NCBI RefSeq assembly: GCF_023277745.1
Contig: NZ_CP086322.1
Coordinates: 5,208,001-5,272,000, forward strand
Direction of reading: 5' to 3'
Origin: Streptomyces halobius
GTDB lineage: Bacteria; Actinomycetota; Actinomycetes; Streptomycetales; Streptomycetaceae
DNA length: 64,000 bases
Of the stretch, positions 28,252 to 37,133 are shown in pieces; position 1 is the first letter of the stretch, and each line of letters begins with the position of its first letter. The notes beneath the pieces are model-generated. The model ran no database searches. It saw only the letters and a program-made list of their open reading frames with translations, and had not been told where the DNA came from. Position numbers and translations under genes: made by a program.

Positions 28252-29127
28252 ATGTCGCAGCCTTCTCCCATTCCTCCGTCCGGCGACGCGTCCAGAGACG
28301 CGGCGGATCCGTCGTTCGCGCCCGATCTGAGTATCGGCAGCCGCACCACGACCCCGTACGAGGACTACGTCCAGGCGGATGTGCTCACCCACCTCCAGCA
28401 CCCGCTCTCCGACGACCCCGGCGAGATGGTCTTCCTGGTCACGACCCAGGTCATGGAGCTGTGGTTCACGGTCATCGTCCACGAGTGGCAGACCGCCGCC
28501 GATGCGCTGCGCCGGGATGAGCTGACGGTGGCGATGGACGCGCTCAAGCGCTCCACGTACGAGCTGGAGGCGCTGAACGCCGCCTGGAAGCCGCTCGCCC
28601 GGCTGACCCCGGCGCAGTTCAACGCGTACCGCGGCGCGCTCGGCGAGGGCTCCGGATTCCAGTCGGCGATGTACCGGCGGCTGGAGTTCCTGCTGGGTGA
28701 GAAGTCCGCCTCGATGCTGGTGCCGCACCGCGGCGCATCGCGTGAGTACGCCGAGCTGGAGAAGGCCCTTCAGGAGCCGAGTCTGTGGGACGAGGTGCTG
28801 CGGCTGCTCGCGCGCCGCGGCTATTCGATTCCGGACGCCGTGCTCTGGCGGGATCCCACCGTCCGTCATGAAGCGGACCCGGCTGTCGAGGCCGTCTGGG
28901 CGGAGATCTTCGCCGGCCCGCAGGAGTCCGAACTGGTCCGGCTCGGCGAGGCGCTGACGGATGTCGCCGAGCTGGTCTGGCGCTGGCGCAACGACCATCT
29001 GGTGGCGACCCGGCGGGCGATGGGCGCGAAGCCGGGGACCGGCGGTTCCGCGGGGGTGGCCTGGCTGGAGAAGCGGGCCCGCAAGAACGTCTTTCCCGAG
29101 CTGTGGACGGCGCGCAGTCATGTCTGA
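28252..29127 (+). CDS. kynA: Tryptophan 2,3-dioxygenase
   Basis: Heme enzyme that opens the indole ring of L-tryptophan to N-formylkynurenine. The product has 291 residues. Recognisable family features: YEDYVQADVLTHLQHP near residues 37-52, ELWFTVIVHEW near 65-75, and the C-terminal WRWRNDHLVATRR with the proximal heme His (about 243-256). It is the first gene of a three-gene operon, and its 3' end overlaps the kynureninase start by 8 nt. Together the operon should degrade tryptophan to anthranilate plus alanine. ATG 28252 lies behind a GAGGAG site. Confidence 0.93.
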   Translation: MSQPSPIPPSGDASRDAADPSFAPDLSIGSRTTTPYEDYVQADVLTHLQHPLSDDPGEMVFLVTTQVMELWFTVIVHEWQTAADALRRDELTVAMDALKRSTYELEALNAAWKPLARLTPAQFNAYRGALGEGSGFQSAMYRRLEFLLGEKSASMLVPHRGASREYAELEKALQEPSLWDEVLRLLARRGYSIPDAVLWRDPTVRHEADPAVEAVWAEIFAGPQESELVRLGEALTDVAELVWRWRNDHLVATRRAMGAKPGTGGSAGVAWLEKRARKNVFPELWTARSHV

Positions 29128-30409
29128 GTCCCCCGGAACCCCTGAGCCGGCCGAGGCCCCGTCCCCCGACGTCGAGGCACAGGCCGCCCAACAGGTCGCG
29201 CACGCACGGCGGTTGGACACCGATGACCCGCTCGCCGCGCTGCGCGACCGCTTCACCCTCGACGACGTCACCTACCTCGACGGCAACTCGCTCGGCGCCC
29301 TGCCCCGTGCCGTGCCCGGCCGGATCGCCGATGTCATCGCCCGCGAATGGGGCGAGCTGCGCATCCGGTCCTGGACCGAATCCGGCTGGTGGACCGCGCC
29401 CGAGCGGATCGGCGACAAGATCGCGCCGCTGATCGGGGCGGCGCCCGGCCGGGTCGTGGTCGGCGACTCCACCAGCGTCAATGTCTTCAAGGCCGTGGTC
29501 GGCGGCATCCGGATGGCCGGGAAGGGCTGTACGGAGATCCTGGTCGATGCGACGACCTTCCCGACCGACGGCTATATCGCCCGGTCCGCGGCCCGGATGA
29601 CCGGCCTCGCGGTGCGGCCTGTCGAGCCTGCGCGGATCTCCGACGAGGTCACCGAGCGGACCGCGCTCGCGCTGGTCAACCATGTCGACTACCGCACCGG
29701 AGCGCTCAACGATCTGCCCGGCATCACCCACGCCCTGCACTCCGCCGGCGCGCTTGCCGTCTGGGACCTGTGCCACAGCGCGGGCGCCCTGCCGGTGGGG
29801 CTGGACGCGCACCATGTCGACCTCGCCGTCGGCTGCACCTACAAGTACCTGAACGGCGGCCCGGGTTCGCCCGCGTATCTCTACATCCGCGAGAGCCTCC
29901 AGAACCGGTTCGAGTCACCGCTGCCCGGCTGGAACTCACACGCCGAACCGTTCGGCATGGACCCCAACTACACCCCCGCCGACGGCATCGTGCGCGGCCG
30001 GGTCGGTACCCCCGACATCCTGTCGCTGCTCGCACTGGAGGCGGCGCTGGACGTCTGGGAGGACGTCTCCATCGAGGACGTACGCACCAAGAGCCTCGCC
30101 CTGACCGACTTCTTCCTCGACTGTGTGGCCCTGTACGCGCCGCCCGGCCGGGTCCGTTCGGTCACGCCGTACGACCACAGGCGGCGCGGCAGCCAGGTGT
30201 CGTTGGAGTGCTCGCGGGCCGGCGGCGTGATGGACGGGCTGATCCGGCGCGGGGTGGTCGGCGACTTCCGGGAGCCGGATGTGCTGCGGTTCGGCTTCAC
30301 CCCGCTCTACACCTCCTTCGTGGACGCGGAGCGGGCGGCACGGGTGCTCGGCGAGGTGCTGCGGGAGCTGCCCGAGGAGCAGCCGGAGCCGGCCGGGGAC
30401 GGCGGGTGA
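29120..30409 (+). CDS. kynU: Kynureninase
   Basis: PLP enzyme cleaving kynurenine to anthranilate and alanine; 429 residues, fold type I. Motifs: YLDGNSLGALPR near residues 53-64, VGDSTSVNVFK, WDLCHSAGALPVGL with the Asp pairing PLP, and CTYKYLNGGPGSP with the PLP Lys (about 238). The start ATG 29120 lies within the last codons of the dioxygenase gene (8-nt overlap), and its stop overlaps the next gene as GTGA, so all three genes are translationally coupled. The frame is open further upstream, but only across the dioxygenase gene. Confidence 0.95.
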   Translation: MSESPGTPEPAEAPSPDVEAQAAQQVAHARRLDTDDPLAALRDRFTLDDVTYLDGNSLGALPRAVPGRIADVIAREWGELRIRSWTESGWWTAPERIGDKIAPLIGAAPGRVVVGDSTSVNVFKAVVGGIRMAGKGCTEILVDATTFPTDGYIARSAARMTGLAVRPVEPARISDEVTERTALALVNHVDYRTGALNDLPGITHALHSAGALAVWDLCHSAGALPVGLDAHHVDLAVGCTYKYLNGGPGSPAYLYIRESLQNRFESPLPGWNSHAEPFGMDPNYTPADGIVRGRVGTPDILSLLALEAALDVWEDVSIEDVRTKSLALTDFFLDCVALYAPPGRVRSVTPYDHRRRGSQVSLECSRAGGVMDGLIRRGVVGDFREPDVLRFGFTPLYTSFVDAERAARVLGEVLRELPEEQPEPAGDGG

Positions 30410-31320
30410 GCGCATCGGACGAGGAGTCGGCGCTGCTGGGGCTCGCCCCGGTGGCGCCGGACCGGACGGTGGCGTACGGGCCGCATCCGGACCAGATCGT
30501 GGATCTGTACGAGCCGACGGGCGCGGGGCCCGGCAGCGGCGCGCGCCCGCTTGCCGTGCTGCTGCACGGAGGGTTCTGGCGCGCGGCCTACGACCGCCGT
30601 CATCTCTCGCCGTGCGCCGCCGAGCTGGCCCGGCACGGTCTGCCGGTAGCGCTGGCCGAGTACCGGCGGGTCGGCGCGGGCGGTGGCGCACCACGGACGT
30701 TCGAGGATGTGACGGCGGCCATCGAGGCGGCACGAGCAGAGTTTCACGTGAAACAGTTTCACGTGAAACATCGCCCAGTGACGGCACCTGCGGCCGGGGA
30801 CGAGCGGGCGGCACCCGGCGGCCTCGTCCTCGTCGGGCACTCGGCGGGCGGCCATCTCGCGCTGCTCGCCGCTGCCCGCCCCGGCACCCCGGTGACGCGT
30901 GTCCTCGCCGTCTCACCGGTCGCCGACCTCGCCCGCGCCCACGAGCTGGAGCTGAGCGAGGGCGCGGTCGCCGAGCTGGTGGACGCCAGGGGCGGGGATG
31001 CTGTCGACGCCGGAGACGGGGACGCCGGCGACGACGGGGAAGGGGACGCTGTCGGCACCGGGGAGGCGGACGCGCCCGCCCTCGCCGCCAGGATCGCCGC
31101 GGCCGATCCGATGTGCCACCCCTTGCCCGCCGACCTCCCCGTCACCCTCCTGCACGGCACCGACGACGCCGACGTCCCCCTGGAGATCTCCCGTCGCTAC
31201 GCCGCCGCCCACCCCAGCGCCACGACGCTCTTCGAGCTCCGCGGCGTCGGCCACTACGCCACCGTCACCCCGGGCACCCCGGCCTTCCGTACCCTCCTCG
31301 CGGCCCTGCTCGACGAGTGA
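30406..31320 (+). CDS. Alpha/beta hydrolase, probable kynurenine formamidase
   Basis: 304 residues. Motifs: HGGFWRAAYDRR (oxyanion hole), GHSAGGHLAL (nucleophile Ser), HGTDDADVPLEI (Asp) and GVGHYATV (His). Its place after the dioxygenase and kynureninase genes indicates the missing step, N-formylkynurenine to kynurenine. GTG 30406 overlaps the kynureninase stop (GTGA). Two insertions are unusual. Residues about 113-121 (FHVKQFHVK) are encoded by two tandem parS sites. An acidic Gly/Asp/Ala-rich stretch (about 195-222) interrupts the usual fold. Both lie where loops are expected, so activity is probably kept. Confidence 0.88.
   Translation: MSASDEESALLGLAPVAPDRTVAYGPHPDQIVDLYEPTGAGPGSGARPLAVLLHGGFWRAAYDRRHLSPCAAELARHGLPVALAEYRRVGAGGGAPRTFEDVTAAIEAARAEFHVKQFHVKHRPVTAPAAGDERAAPGGLVLVGHSAGGHLALLAAARPGTPVTRVLAVSPVADLARAHELELSEGAVAELVDARGGDAVDAGDGDAGDDGEGDAVGTGEADAPALAARIAAADPMCHPLPADLPVTLLHGTDDADVPLEISRRYAAAHPSATTLFELRGVGHYATVTPGTPAFRTLLAALLDE
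30741..30754. other. parS site 3 (first of a tandem pair)
   Basis: Exact GTTTCACGTGAAAC inside the hydrolase coding sequence, one base before parS site 4. Read in frame it specifies part of EFHVKQ. Confidence 0.92.
30756..30769. other. parS site 4 (second of a tandem pair)
   Basis: Exact GTTTCACGTGAAAC, 15 nt after the start of parS site 3, so the pair repeats with a period that keeps the reading frame (FHVKQ then FHVKH). Confidence 0.92.
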
Positions 31321-31510
31321 CCGGCGGATGACCTGACGGGATATTCGGCAGGGGACGCGGCCGCGCCCTGCCCGCGGCTGCCCGCTCCCTGCCCGCAGCC
31401 CTGTGACCTGTGCCGAAGCCTTCTCCGCCCCCGTAGTACTTGAGACGGACCCCCACGGATCCCCACTGGTGGGGACGCCTGCCACGCTCCCACTGCTTAC
31501 CGTTGTCAGC

Positions 31511-32881
31511 GTGAACGAGAAGACCCCGCCGCGGAGCACCCTGCACTCAGAGGCCCGGATAGCCCATGGCGCGCTGCACCGGCTGCGCCAGGACCTGTTC
31601 GTCGACGCCTTCGCCTTCCGCCCGCTGCCGCCGTTGGACGACGCCAAGGTGGCCCGGTGGGTGCCGTTTCTGCCGGAGCGGGTCCGGCGCTGGGTGCGCT
31701 GGCTGCCGCATTCCGCTGTCGGCTTCTTCGCCGCGTGTGTCTTCCTGGCGACCTTCGCCTCGGCCTACGAGGGGGGCCCGGTGGCCGGCGTCATCTTCAC
31801 GGGTTTCTCCCTGCTGGTCGCCGTACCGCCGGTGCTCACTCTCTTCCGCCCGGTGGGTGCCTTCTGGCTCTCACTGTTCGGGTCCGGGGTGGCGGCGAGC
31901 GGCACTGCCGTTTTCGGCGGGTACGCAGGCAGTGCCTGGATGGGTGTCGGCTTCATCGCCCACCTCGCCGTGATGACGCTGGTCGTGCTGCGTACCCGCC
32001 CGCGGCTGGCCGTGGAGATGTGGCTGGTCACCTTTGCTCTCGGGGCGGTGTGGTCGGTGTTCACCGGCATCGGTACGGGCGCACTGCCGCCGGTGGCGGT
32101 CTTCTCCGGGGTGGTGCTGATCTCCGCGGCCGCGATCCGCGCCTGGCGCGAGGAGCGCCGGCAGGTCGTCGAGACCCAGACCGTCACCGCCGAGGAACGC
32201 TCCCGGCGCACGCTGCTGGAGGAGCGCGCCACCATCGCCCGGGAGCTGCACGACGTCGTCGCGCACCATATGTCGGTGATCGCGATCCAGGCCGAGGCCG
32301 CCCCGTACCGTGTCGAGAACACCCCGCCCGAGCTGGCCACCTCGTTCGCCACGATTCGTGAGAACGCCGTCGCCGCGCTCACCGAACTGCGCCGCATCCT
32401 GGGCGTGGTCCGCTCCGAGGATCCGGACGCCTTCCGCGACCACGACCCGGAGGCACCGCAGCCGACCCTGGCCAGCCTCGATTCGCTGCTGGACAGCGTC
32501 CGGGGTGCGGGGCTGACCGTCGAGGCGGTGGTCACCGGCTCGCCCCGCCCGCTGCCGCAGGGCGTCGAGCTGTCCGCGTACCGGATCGTGCAGGAGGCGC
32601 TGAGCAATGTGCTGCGGCACGCGCCGGGCGCCGAGGCCCGGGTGGAGGTCTCGTATGTGCTGGGCGGGCTCGGTCTGCGGATCGTCAACGGCGCACCGAG
32701 CCGTCTCGCCAAGCCGTCCCCGGGTGCCGGCCATGGCGTCCTGGGCATGCGCGAGCGGGTTCAGATGCTGGGCGGTGAGATGACGGTCTACGACACCGAG
32801 GACGGCGGCTTCGAGGTCGCCGCGTTCATCCCGGTGGCGAACACCGCGGGGGAGACCATGGCCGGGGGGAGCGCCGCATGA
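31511..32881 (+). CDS. Sensor histidine kinase, DesK/NarL-partner type
   Basis: 456 residues. After a soluble N-terminus (about 1-60), five to six transmembrane helices (about 62-215) lead to a HisKA_3 dimerisation helix with ERATIARELHDVVAHHMSVI (phospho-His near residue 250) and a HATPase domain ending in GHGVLGMRERVQMLGGEM. GTG 31511 is chosen because the protein proper (MNEKTPPRS) begins there; the open frame runs further upstream through promoter-like sequence. It overlaps the response-regulator start by 4 nt (ATGA). The stimulus is unknown. Confidence 0.88.
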   Translation: MNEKTPPRSTLHSEARIAHGALHRLRQDLFVDAFAFRPLPPLDDAKVARWVPFLPERVRRWVRWLPHSAVGFFAACVFLATFASAYEGGPVAGVIFTGFSLLVAVPPVLTLFRPVGAFWLSLFGSGVAASGTAVFGGYAGSAWMGVGFIAHLAVMTLVVLRTRPRLAVEMWLVTFALGAVWSVFTGIGTGALPPVAVFSGVVLISAAAIRAWREERRQVVETQTVTAEERSRRTLLEERATIARELHDVVAHHMSVIAIQAEAAPYRVENTPPELATSFATIRENAVAALTELRRILGVVRSEDPDAFRDHDPEAPQPTLASLDSLLDSVRGAGLTVEAVVTGSPRPLPQGVELSAYRIVQEALSNVLRHAPGAEARVEVSYVLGGLGLRIVNGAPSRLAKPSPGAGHGVLGMRERVQMLGGEMTVYDTEDGGFEVAAFIPVANTAGETMAGGSAA

Positions 32882-33546
32882 TCAGGGTACTGATCGTCGA
32901 CGACCAGGTGATGGTCCGCGAGGGCTTCTCCGTGCTGCTCAACGCCATGCCGGACATCGAGGTCGTCGGCGAGGCCGTCGACGGCCGCCAGGCGGTGCAG
33001 AAGGTGGCCGTCCTCAAGCCCGATGTCGTACTGATGGACATCCGGATGCCCGAGATGAACGGGCTGGAGGCGACCCGTGAGATCGTCGCCGCCGACGCGG
33101 ATGCCAAGGTCCTGGTGCTCACCACCTTCGACCTGGACGAATACGTCTACCAAGCGCTGCGGGCCGGGGCCAGCGGCTTTTTGCTCAAGGACGCCTCGGC
33201 CGGCCAGCTCGCCGACGGCGTACGCATCGTCGCGTCCGGTGAGGCGCTGCTGGCCCCGACCGTCACCAAGCGGCTGATCTCCGAGTTCTCCCGCCTCGGC
33301 ACCCCCCGTGCTCCCGCTCAGGAACGCATCGGCGATCTGACGGAGCGGGAGACGGAGGTCCTGGTGCTGGTGGCCCAGGGGCTGTCGAACGGGGAGATCG
33401 CCGAGCATCTCGTCGTCGCCGAGTCGACGGTGAAGACGCACGTCAGCCGGATTCTGGTGAAGCTGGGGCTGCGGGACCGCACCCAGGCGGCGGTGTTCGC
33501 GTACGAGGCGCGGCTGGTGACGCCGGGGGCTGACCGGGGCCGGTGA
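32878..33546 (+). CDS. Response regulator, NarL/LuxR family
   Basis: 222 residues. Receiver domain (1 to about 120) with the acidic pair DD near residue 8, phospho-acceptor Asp in DVVLMDIRMPEMNG (about 54), Thr in LVLTTFD and Lys in FLLKDAS. A LuxR helix-turn-helix (about 150-210) contains LTERETEVLVLVAQGLSNGEIA and VAESTVKTHVSRIL. It is coupled to the upstream kinase by an ATGA overlap and should be its partner. Target genes cannot be read from the sequence; autoregulation is possible. The 98 nt after the stop repeat GGGCGTTGTCC and carry no gene. Confidence 0.93.
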   Translation: MIRVLIVDDQVMVREGFSVLLNAMPDIEVVGEAVDGRQAVQKVAVLKPDVVLMDIRMPEMNGLEATREIVAADADAKVLVLTTFDLDEYVYQALRAGASGFLLKDASAGQLADGVRIVASGEALLAPTVTKRLISEFSRLGTPRAPAQERIGDLTERETEVLVLVAQGLSNGEIAEHLVVAESTVKTHVSRILVKLGLRDRTQAAVFAYEARLVTPGADRGR

Positions 33547-33644
33547 CGCGGGACGTTGGCCGGGCCGGTGGCCGGGTGGCTGACCGGGGCGTTGTCCGGG
33601 GCGTTGTCCGGGGGCTGTCCCGGGTGGTTGACCCGGGAGCGGGG

Positions 33645-34106
33645 TTACTCCGCGGGGATCTCCCTTACCAGGCGGGAGCTCCAGGGGCACCAGATCAGGC
33701 CGGGCAGGAACGCGCCGCCGGCCTCGCGGAGATGGTCTTCGACGTAGGGGATCGTCGCGTCACACACTTCGATGGCGTAGTCGAAGAAATCGATCGTGTC
33801 CGGTTTGATGTGATAGCTCCAGCGCGGGTTGTACGCAACGCGGCGCTTGTCGATCCGTCCGACGACGTGGGGCTCGCTGTCGGACGTTCCGTTCACGAGG
33901 TCTCGGGCGTGCCGGATCTTGGCCGGGTCGGTGAGCGCGATGACGAACCTCTGGCCGGTGACGTCGGTCATCTCGAAGTAGGCCGTGGGGGCCTTGCCGC
34001 GGTGTGCGGTGTGCTGCGTCGGTACTCCTTGGGCGTTCTCCGCCGCCGCGAGGGCGAGCGCCATAGTCGCTGCGAGCACGCCGATCTTGATGGTCAAACG
34101 TCGCAT
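33645..34106 (-). CDS. Secreted BP74-domain (calmodulin-binding-protein-like) protein
   Basis: 153 residues from ATG 34106, a start chosen because it begins a clear signal peptide (MRRLTIKIGVLAATMALALA). The mature part has AYFEMTDVTGQRFVIALTDP, then ARDLVNGT, then YNPRWSYHIKPDTIDFFDYAIEVCD, and WCPWSSRLVREI. This pattern matches the BP74 N-terminal domain family, first seen in Dictyostelium calmodulin-binding protein and often annotated in Streptomyces as calmodulin-binding protein. The bacterial function is unknown, and calcium or protein binding is not established. It is monocistronic, on the minus strand, with short direct GGTTA words upstream. Confidence 0.75.
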   Translation of the reverse strand: MRRLTIKIGVLAATMALALAAAENAQGVPTQHTAHRGKAPTAYFEMTDVTGQRFVIALTDPAKIRHARDLVNGTSDSEPHVVGRIDKRRVAYNPRWSYHIKPDTIDFFDYAIEVCDATIPYVEDHLREAGGAFLPGLIWCPWSSRLVREIPAE

Positions 34107-34211
34107 GAGCACTCCGGTGCGGATCGGGTCGTGTTCACGACCGTTCACCACGCAAGGTAATGACGTGCTCACGTAAGCCTCTATGGTTACCAGTGGTTAT
34201 CGCGGCATGAG

Positions 34212-34418
34212 GTGAAATGGCGGAGAGTGGCTGGCGCCGGGGCGGCCGTCGTGCTGTTGTCCACAGCCTGTGGATGGTGCGGCGAGGGGGGACGGGAGTG
34301 CCCGGAGGGGTGCGCCGATGGTGCGGCGAGGGGGTGCCGGAGCGCCGGAGGGGTGCGCCGCTCGATACCCGGGAGTGCGCCGCCGGAGTCCGCTACAGCT
34401 CCGGCGGCGCACGGGTGA
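34212..34418 (+). CDS. Possible short lipoprotein or lipoprotein remnant
   Basis: 68 residues beginning MKWRRVAGAGAAVVLLSTACGW, which looks like a lipoprotein signal with lipobox LSTAC. The remainder is a short Gly/Arg/Pro-rich stretch produced by a 44-bp tandem repeat and a hairpin, with no domain. There is no good ribosome site before the GTG at 34212. It could be the 5' end of a lost lipoprotein gene, or chance. Low confidence. Confidence 0.3.
   Translation: MKWRRVAGAGAAVVLLSTACGWCGEGGRECPEGCADGAARGCRSAGGVRRSIPGSAPPESATAPAAHG
34273..34359. repeat. 44-bp tandem duplication
   Basis: Two copies (34273-34316 and 34317-34359) beginning GATGGTGCGGCGAGGGGG and ending CCGGAGGGGTGCGCC, the second one base shorter. 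Confidence 0.8.
34375..34412. terminator. Terminator of the ABC exporter operon
   Basis: A perfect 14-bp stem GTGCGCCGCCGGAG (34375-34388 with 34399-34412) and a 10-nt loop, about 90 nt beyond the permease stop codon on the minus strand. Confidence 0.75.
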
Positions 34419-34504
34419 GGGGCGGCTCGCCCGTGCGCGGCACCGACCCGTCGCGGGCCCCGCCCGGGTGCGTCCCGCCCCCTTCGCGGGGCAGCCCCGG
34501 GGCG

Positions 34505-36172
34505 TCAGCCGATGTCGCGGCGGCGGAAGCCGACGAGACCGGCGGCCAGGAGGACGGCCGCGAGGGCGAGCAGCCAGACGAACGGGGTGGCGGTGACCTC
34601 CGCGCCGGGGAGCTTGGGAAGGTGTCCGTAGGGCGAGAGGTCCATGGCCCAGTCCGGCAGCTTGAGGGCCGGGCCGACCCAGCCGATGACCAGGCAGCCG
34701 CCGATCACCGCCCAGGCGGCGGCCGAGGCCTTGGGCACCACTCCGAAGAGGAGCACCGCCAGGGAGGTGAGGACCCAGACCGCTGGTATCTGGGCGAGCG
34801 CGGCACCCAGGACCGGCCCGATCTGTCCGCCGACGTCCTCCACGGCGAGGCCGTAACTGATGCCCAGCGCCAGCCCGCCCACGGCCAGCACCACGACCGA
34901 ACCGAGATAGGCGATCACCAGATGGCTGGCCGCCCAGCGCAGCCGCCGGACCGCGCCCGCGAGGACCGGTTCGGCGAGGTCGCCGGTCTCCTCGCCGCGC
35001 AGGCGCAGCACGGAGCCCGCCCCGTAGAGCGCGGCGACCATCCCGAGCATGCCGACGATGGCGGCCAGGAAGGCGTCGGCCAGGACCTGCTGGCCGCCCA
35101 TCCGCTCGACGATCGCGCGGGTCTGTGCGTTGTCGCCGACCACATCGGCCACGCCCTCCGCGACACCGCCGAAGACGGCGCCGGCGAAGGCGAAGCCGAG
35201 CGCCCAGCCCAGCAGGGTGGTGCGCTGCAGACGCCAGGCGAGGCCGAAGACGCCGCTGAGGGAGGCGGCCGCCCGCGCCGGGCCGGGGCGGGCGGGCAGG
35301 AAGCTCATGCCCAGGTCGCGGCGGGCGGTGAGGGTGTACGCCACGCAGACGGCGGAGGCGATGGCGGCCAGGAAGAGGAGCAGCACCCACCAGCGCTCGT
35401 CGGCGAAGGCCCGCAGATTCTCCGCCCAGCCGACCGGCGAGACCCATGTCAGCGGGGAGGAGGCTCCCCCGGACTCCGTCCGGGGGGACCCCCCTTGGGA
35501 CGCCGCGTCGCCCGCCGCGCGGAGCACGAAGGCGAGGCCGAGGGCGGCCCCGGTCAGGCCCTTGGCCAGCCGCGCGCTCTCGGTGAGCTGCGCGGCGATC
35601 GCGGCCAGGGCGGCGAAGAGCATGCCGGTGCCGCCGATGGCGAGGCCCAGGGCGAGCGAACCGCCCGCCGGCCGGCCGGTGTTGGCCAGGCCGGCGGTGA
35701 TGATCAGGGTGAGCGCCCCGTTGGCGACGAGCGCGGCCAGCAGGGCGGCGGTCAGCGGGGCACGGCGGCCCACCATCGCGGCGGAGAGCAGCTCCTGACG
35801 GCCGGTCTCTTCTTCCTCGCGGGTGTGCCGTACGACGATGAGCAGGCTCATCACGGCGGCGAGGACGGCCGCCATACCGCCGATGCGCCAGGCGACCAGG
35901 CCGCCGATGGAGTCGCTGAAGACCGGCCCGTACATCGCGCGCAGCGAGCCGTTGGCGTTCATGGAGGCGGCGACCTCGGCCCGCTGGGCGGGGGTGTCGT
36001 ACAGCGTCTCCAGGGTCGAGCCCATGCTGACGACGGTGAGGCCCAGCAGCACCACCCACATCGGGATCATGATCCGGTCGCGGCGCAGCGCCAGGCGCAA
36101 CAGGGCGCCGGTGCCGGCCAGATCGCGGGATCCGCCCCCGCGGGCGACCTTGGCGGCGGTCACGGCGGTCAT
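34505..36172 (-). CDS. ABC-2-type exporter permease
   Basis: 555 residues with about twelve hydrophobic segments arranged in two similar halves, the pattern of large actinobacterial ABC-2 permeases that pair with CcmA-like ATPases. The loop near residue 234 ([15 protein letters not shown]) is encoded by a short C5/G5 palindromic repeat at 35462-35492 and looks like an insertion. The ATG at 36172 overlaps the ATPase stop (ATGA), so the two subunits are coupled. The substrate is unknown; relatives export antibiotics or lipids. The operon is divergent from a MarR regulator. Confidence 0.85.
   Translation of the reverse strand: MTAVTAAKVARGGGSRDLAGTGALLRLALRRDRIMIPMWVVLLGLTVVSMGSTLETLYDTPAQRAEVAASMNANGSLRAMYGPVFSDSIGGLVAWRIGGMAAVLAAVMSLLIVVRHTREEEETGRQELLSAAMVGRRAPLTAALLAALVANGALTLIITAGLANTGRPAGGSLALGLAIGGTGMLFAALAAIAAQLTESARLAKGLTGAALGLAFVLRAAGDAASQGGSPRTESGGASSPLTWVSPVGWAENLRAFADERWWVLLLFLAAIASAVCVAYTLTARRDLGMSFLPARPGPARAAASLSGVFGLAWRLQRTTLLGWALGFAFAGAVFGGVAEGVADVVGDNAQTRAIVERMGGQQVLADAFLAAIVGMLGMVAALYGAGSVLRLRGEETGDLAEPVLAGAVRRLRWAASHLVIAYLGSVVVLAVGGLALGISYGLAVEDVGGQIGPVLGAALAQIPAVWVLTSLAVLLFGVVPKASAAAWAVIGGCLVIGWVGPALKLPDWAMDLSPYGHLPKLPGAEVTATPFVWLLALAAVLLAAGLVGFRRRDIG
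35462..35492. repeat. Short C5/G5 palindromic repeat inside the permease gene
   Basis: An imperfect palindrome GGCTCCCCCGGACTCC followed by GTCCGGGGGGACC. It keeps the permease reading frame open. Same style as repeats at 27369, 45555 and 53612. Confidence 0.65.
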
Positions 36173-37092
36173 CGTGCCTTCGCCCCTTCGGCGCGGGCGC
36201 CGGCGCCGACGTCGTCCTGGTAGTGACGGAGGAACAGTTCCTCCAGGGTGGGCGGGGTGCTGGTGAGGCTGCGGACGCCGGACTTGCTGAGCGAGCGCAG
36301 TACGGCGTCGAGCTTGTCGGTGTCGACCTGGAGCTTGACGCGGTGGCCCTTGACGTCCAGGTCGTGGACACCGGGAAGGTGCGTCAGGCCGTTGGGCGGG
36401 CCCGCGAGTTCGGCGGTCACGAAGGTACGGGTGAGGTGCCGCAGTTCGCCGAGCGAGCCGGATTCGACGGTCTGCCCCTTGCGGATGATGCTGACCCGGT
36501 CGCAGAGCGCCTCGACCTCGGACAGGATGTGGCTGGAGAGCAGGACCGTACGGCCGCGGTCGCGCTCCTGCTCCACACAGTCGCGGAAGACCCCTTCCAT
36601 GAGCGGGTCGAGTCCCGAGGTCGGCTCGTCCAGGATCAGCAGATCGACCTTGGAGGCGAAGGCGGCGACCAGCGCGACCTTCTGGCGGTTGCCCTTGGAG
36701 TACGTGCGCCCCTTCTTCGTGGGATCGAGCTCGAACCGCTCCAGGAGCTCGGCCCGGCGCCGCGGGTCCAGCCCTCCGCGCAGCCGCCCGTAGAGATCGA
36801 TGACCTCCCCGCCGGAGAGATTGCGCCACAGGGTGACGTCACCGGGGACGTAGGCGACGCTGCGGTGCAGCTCGACCGCGTCGCGCCAGGGGTCCTTGCC
36901 CAGGAGCTGTGCGGCGCCGCGGTCGGCGCGCAGCAGGCCCAGCAGGACGCGGATCGTTGTGGACTTTCCCGAGCCGTTGGGACCCAGAAAGCCGTGGACC
37001 TCGCCGGCCTCGACGCCGAGGTCGAGGCCGGCCAACGCGTGCGTCGGGCCGAAGGACTTGTGCAGGCCGGCCACCGAGACTGCCTTCGTCAT
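36169..37092 (-). CDS. ABC transporter ATP-binding protein
   Basis: 307 residues. Walker [10 protein letters not shown] (about 38-46), Walker [13 protein letters not shown] and the switch His in SSHILSEVE. The signature motif reads YSKGNRQKV rather than LSGGQ, a variant usual in ABC-2 exporter ATPases of this type. A C-terminal extension of about 80 residues resembles the regulatory domain of drug-efflux ATPases. It is the first gene of the two-gene exporter operon and is divergently transcribed from the MarR gene, sharing a 92-nt intergenic region with a large palindromic operator. Confidence 0.93.
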   Translation of the reverse strand: MTKAVSVAGLHKSFGPTHALAGLDLGVEAGEVHGFLGPNGSGKSTTIRVLLGLLRADRGAAQLLGKDPWRDAVELHRSVAYVPGDVTLWRNLSGGEVIDLYGRLRGGLDPRRRAELLERFELDPTKKGRTYSKGNRQKVALVAAFASKVDLLILDEPTSGLDPLMEGVFRDCVEQERDRGRTVLLSSHILSEVEALCDRVSIIRKGQTVESGSLGELRHLTRTFVTAELAGPPNGLTHLPGVHDLDVKGHRVKLQVDTDKLDAVLRSLSKSGVRSLTSTPPTLEELFLRHYQDDVGAGARAEGAKAR

Positions 37093-37107
37093 GATTTCGA
37101 AGGTACG

Positions 37108-37133
37108 TTAGATTCACAAAATTGTGAAGCTAA
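37108..37133. promoter_or_regulatory. MarR-type operator between exporter and regulator genes
   Basis: TTAG-n-TTCACAA-aa-TTGTGAA-n-CTAA: perfectly complementary 7-bp inner arms plus a matching outer tetramer on each side, in an unusually AT-rich 50-nt stretch. It lies 16 nt upstream of the exporter ATPase start and 52 nt before the marR start, so one bound dimer could control both. Confidence 0.8.

Larger units (their letters stand above)
34107..34504. other. Intergenic region with repeat, hairpin and DnaA-box-like pair
   Basis: About 400 nt between the BP74 gene and the ABC permease. It contains TTGTCCACA and an inverted CCATCCACA (34257-34277), a 44-bp tandem duplication (34273-34359) and a strong hairpin (34375-34412). 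A short plus-strand frame at 34212-34418 is listed separately. Confidence 0.6.

Noticed and set aside
29347-30405. Extension of the hydrolase upstream to a 657-codon frame
   Set aside because: The extra part overlaps kynureninase in another frame; GTG 30406 with GTGA overlap is the natural start.
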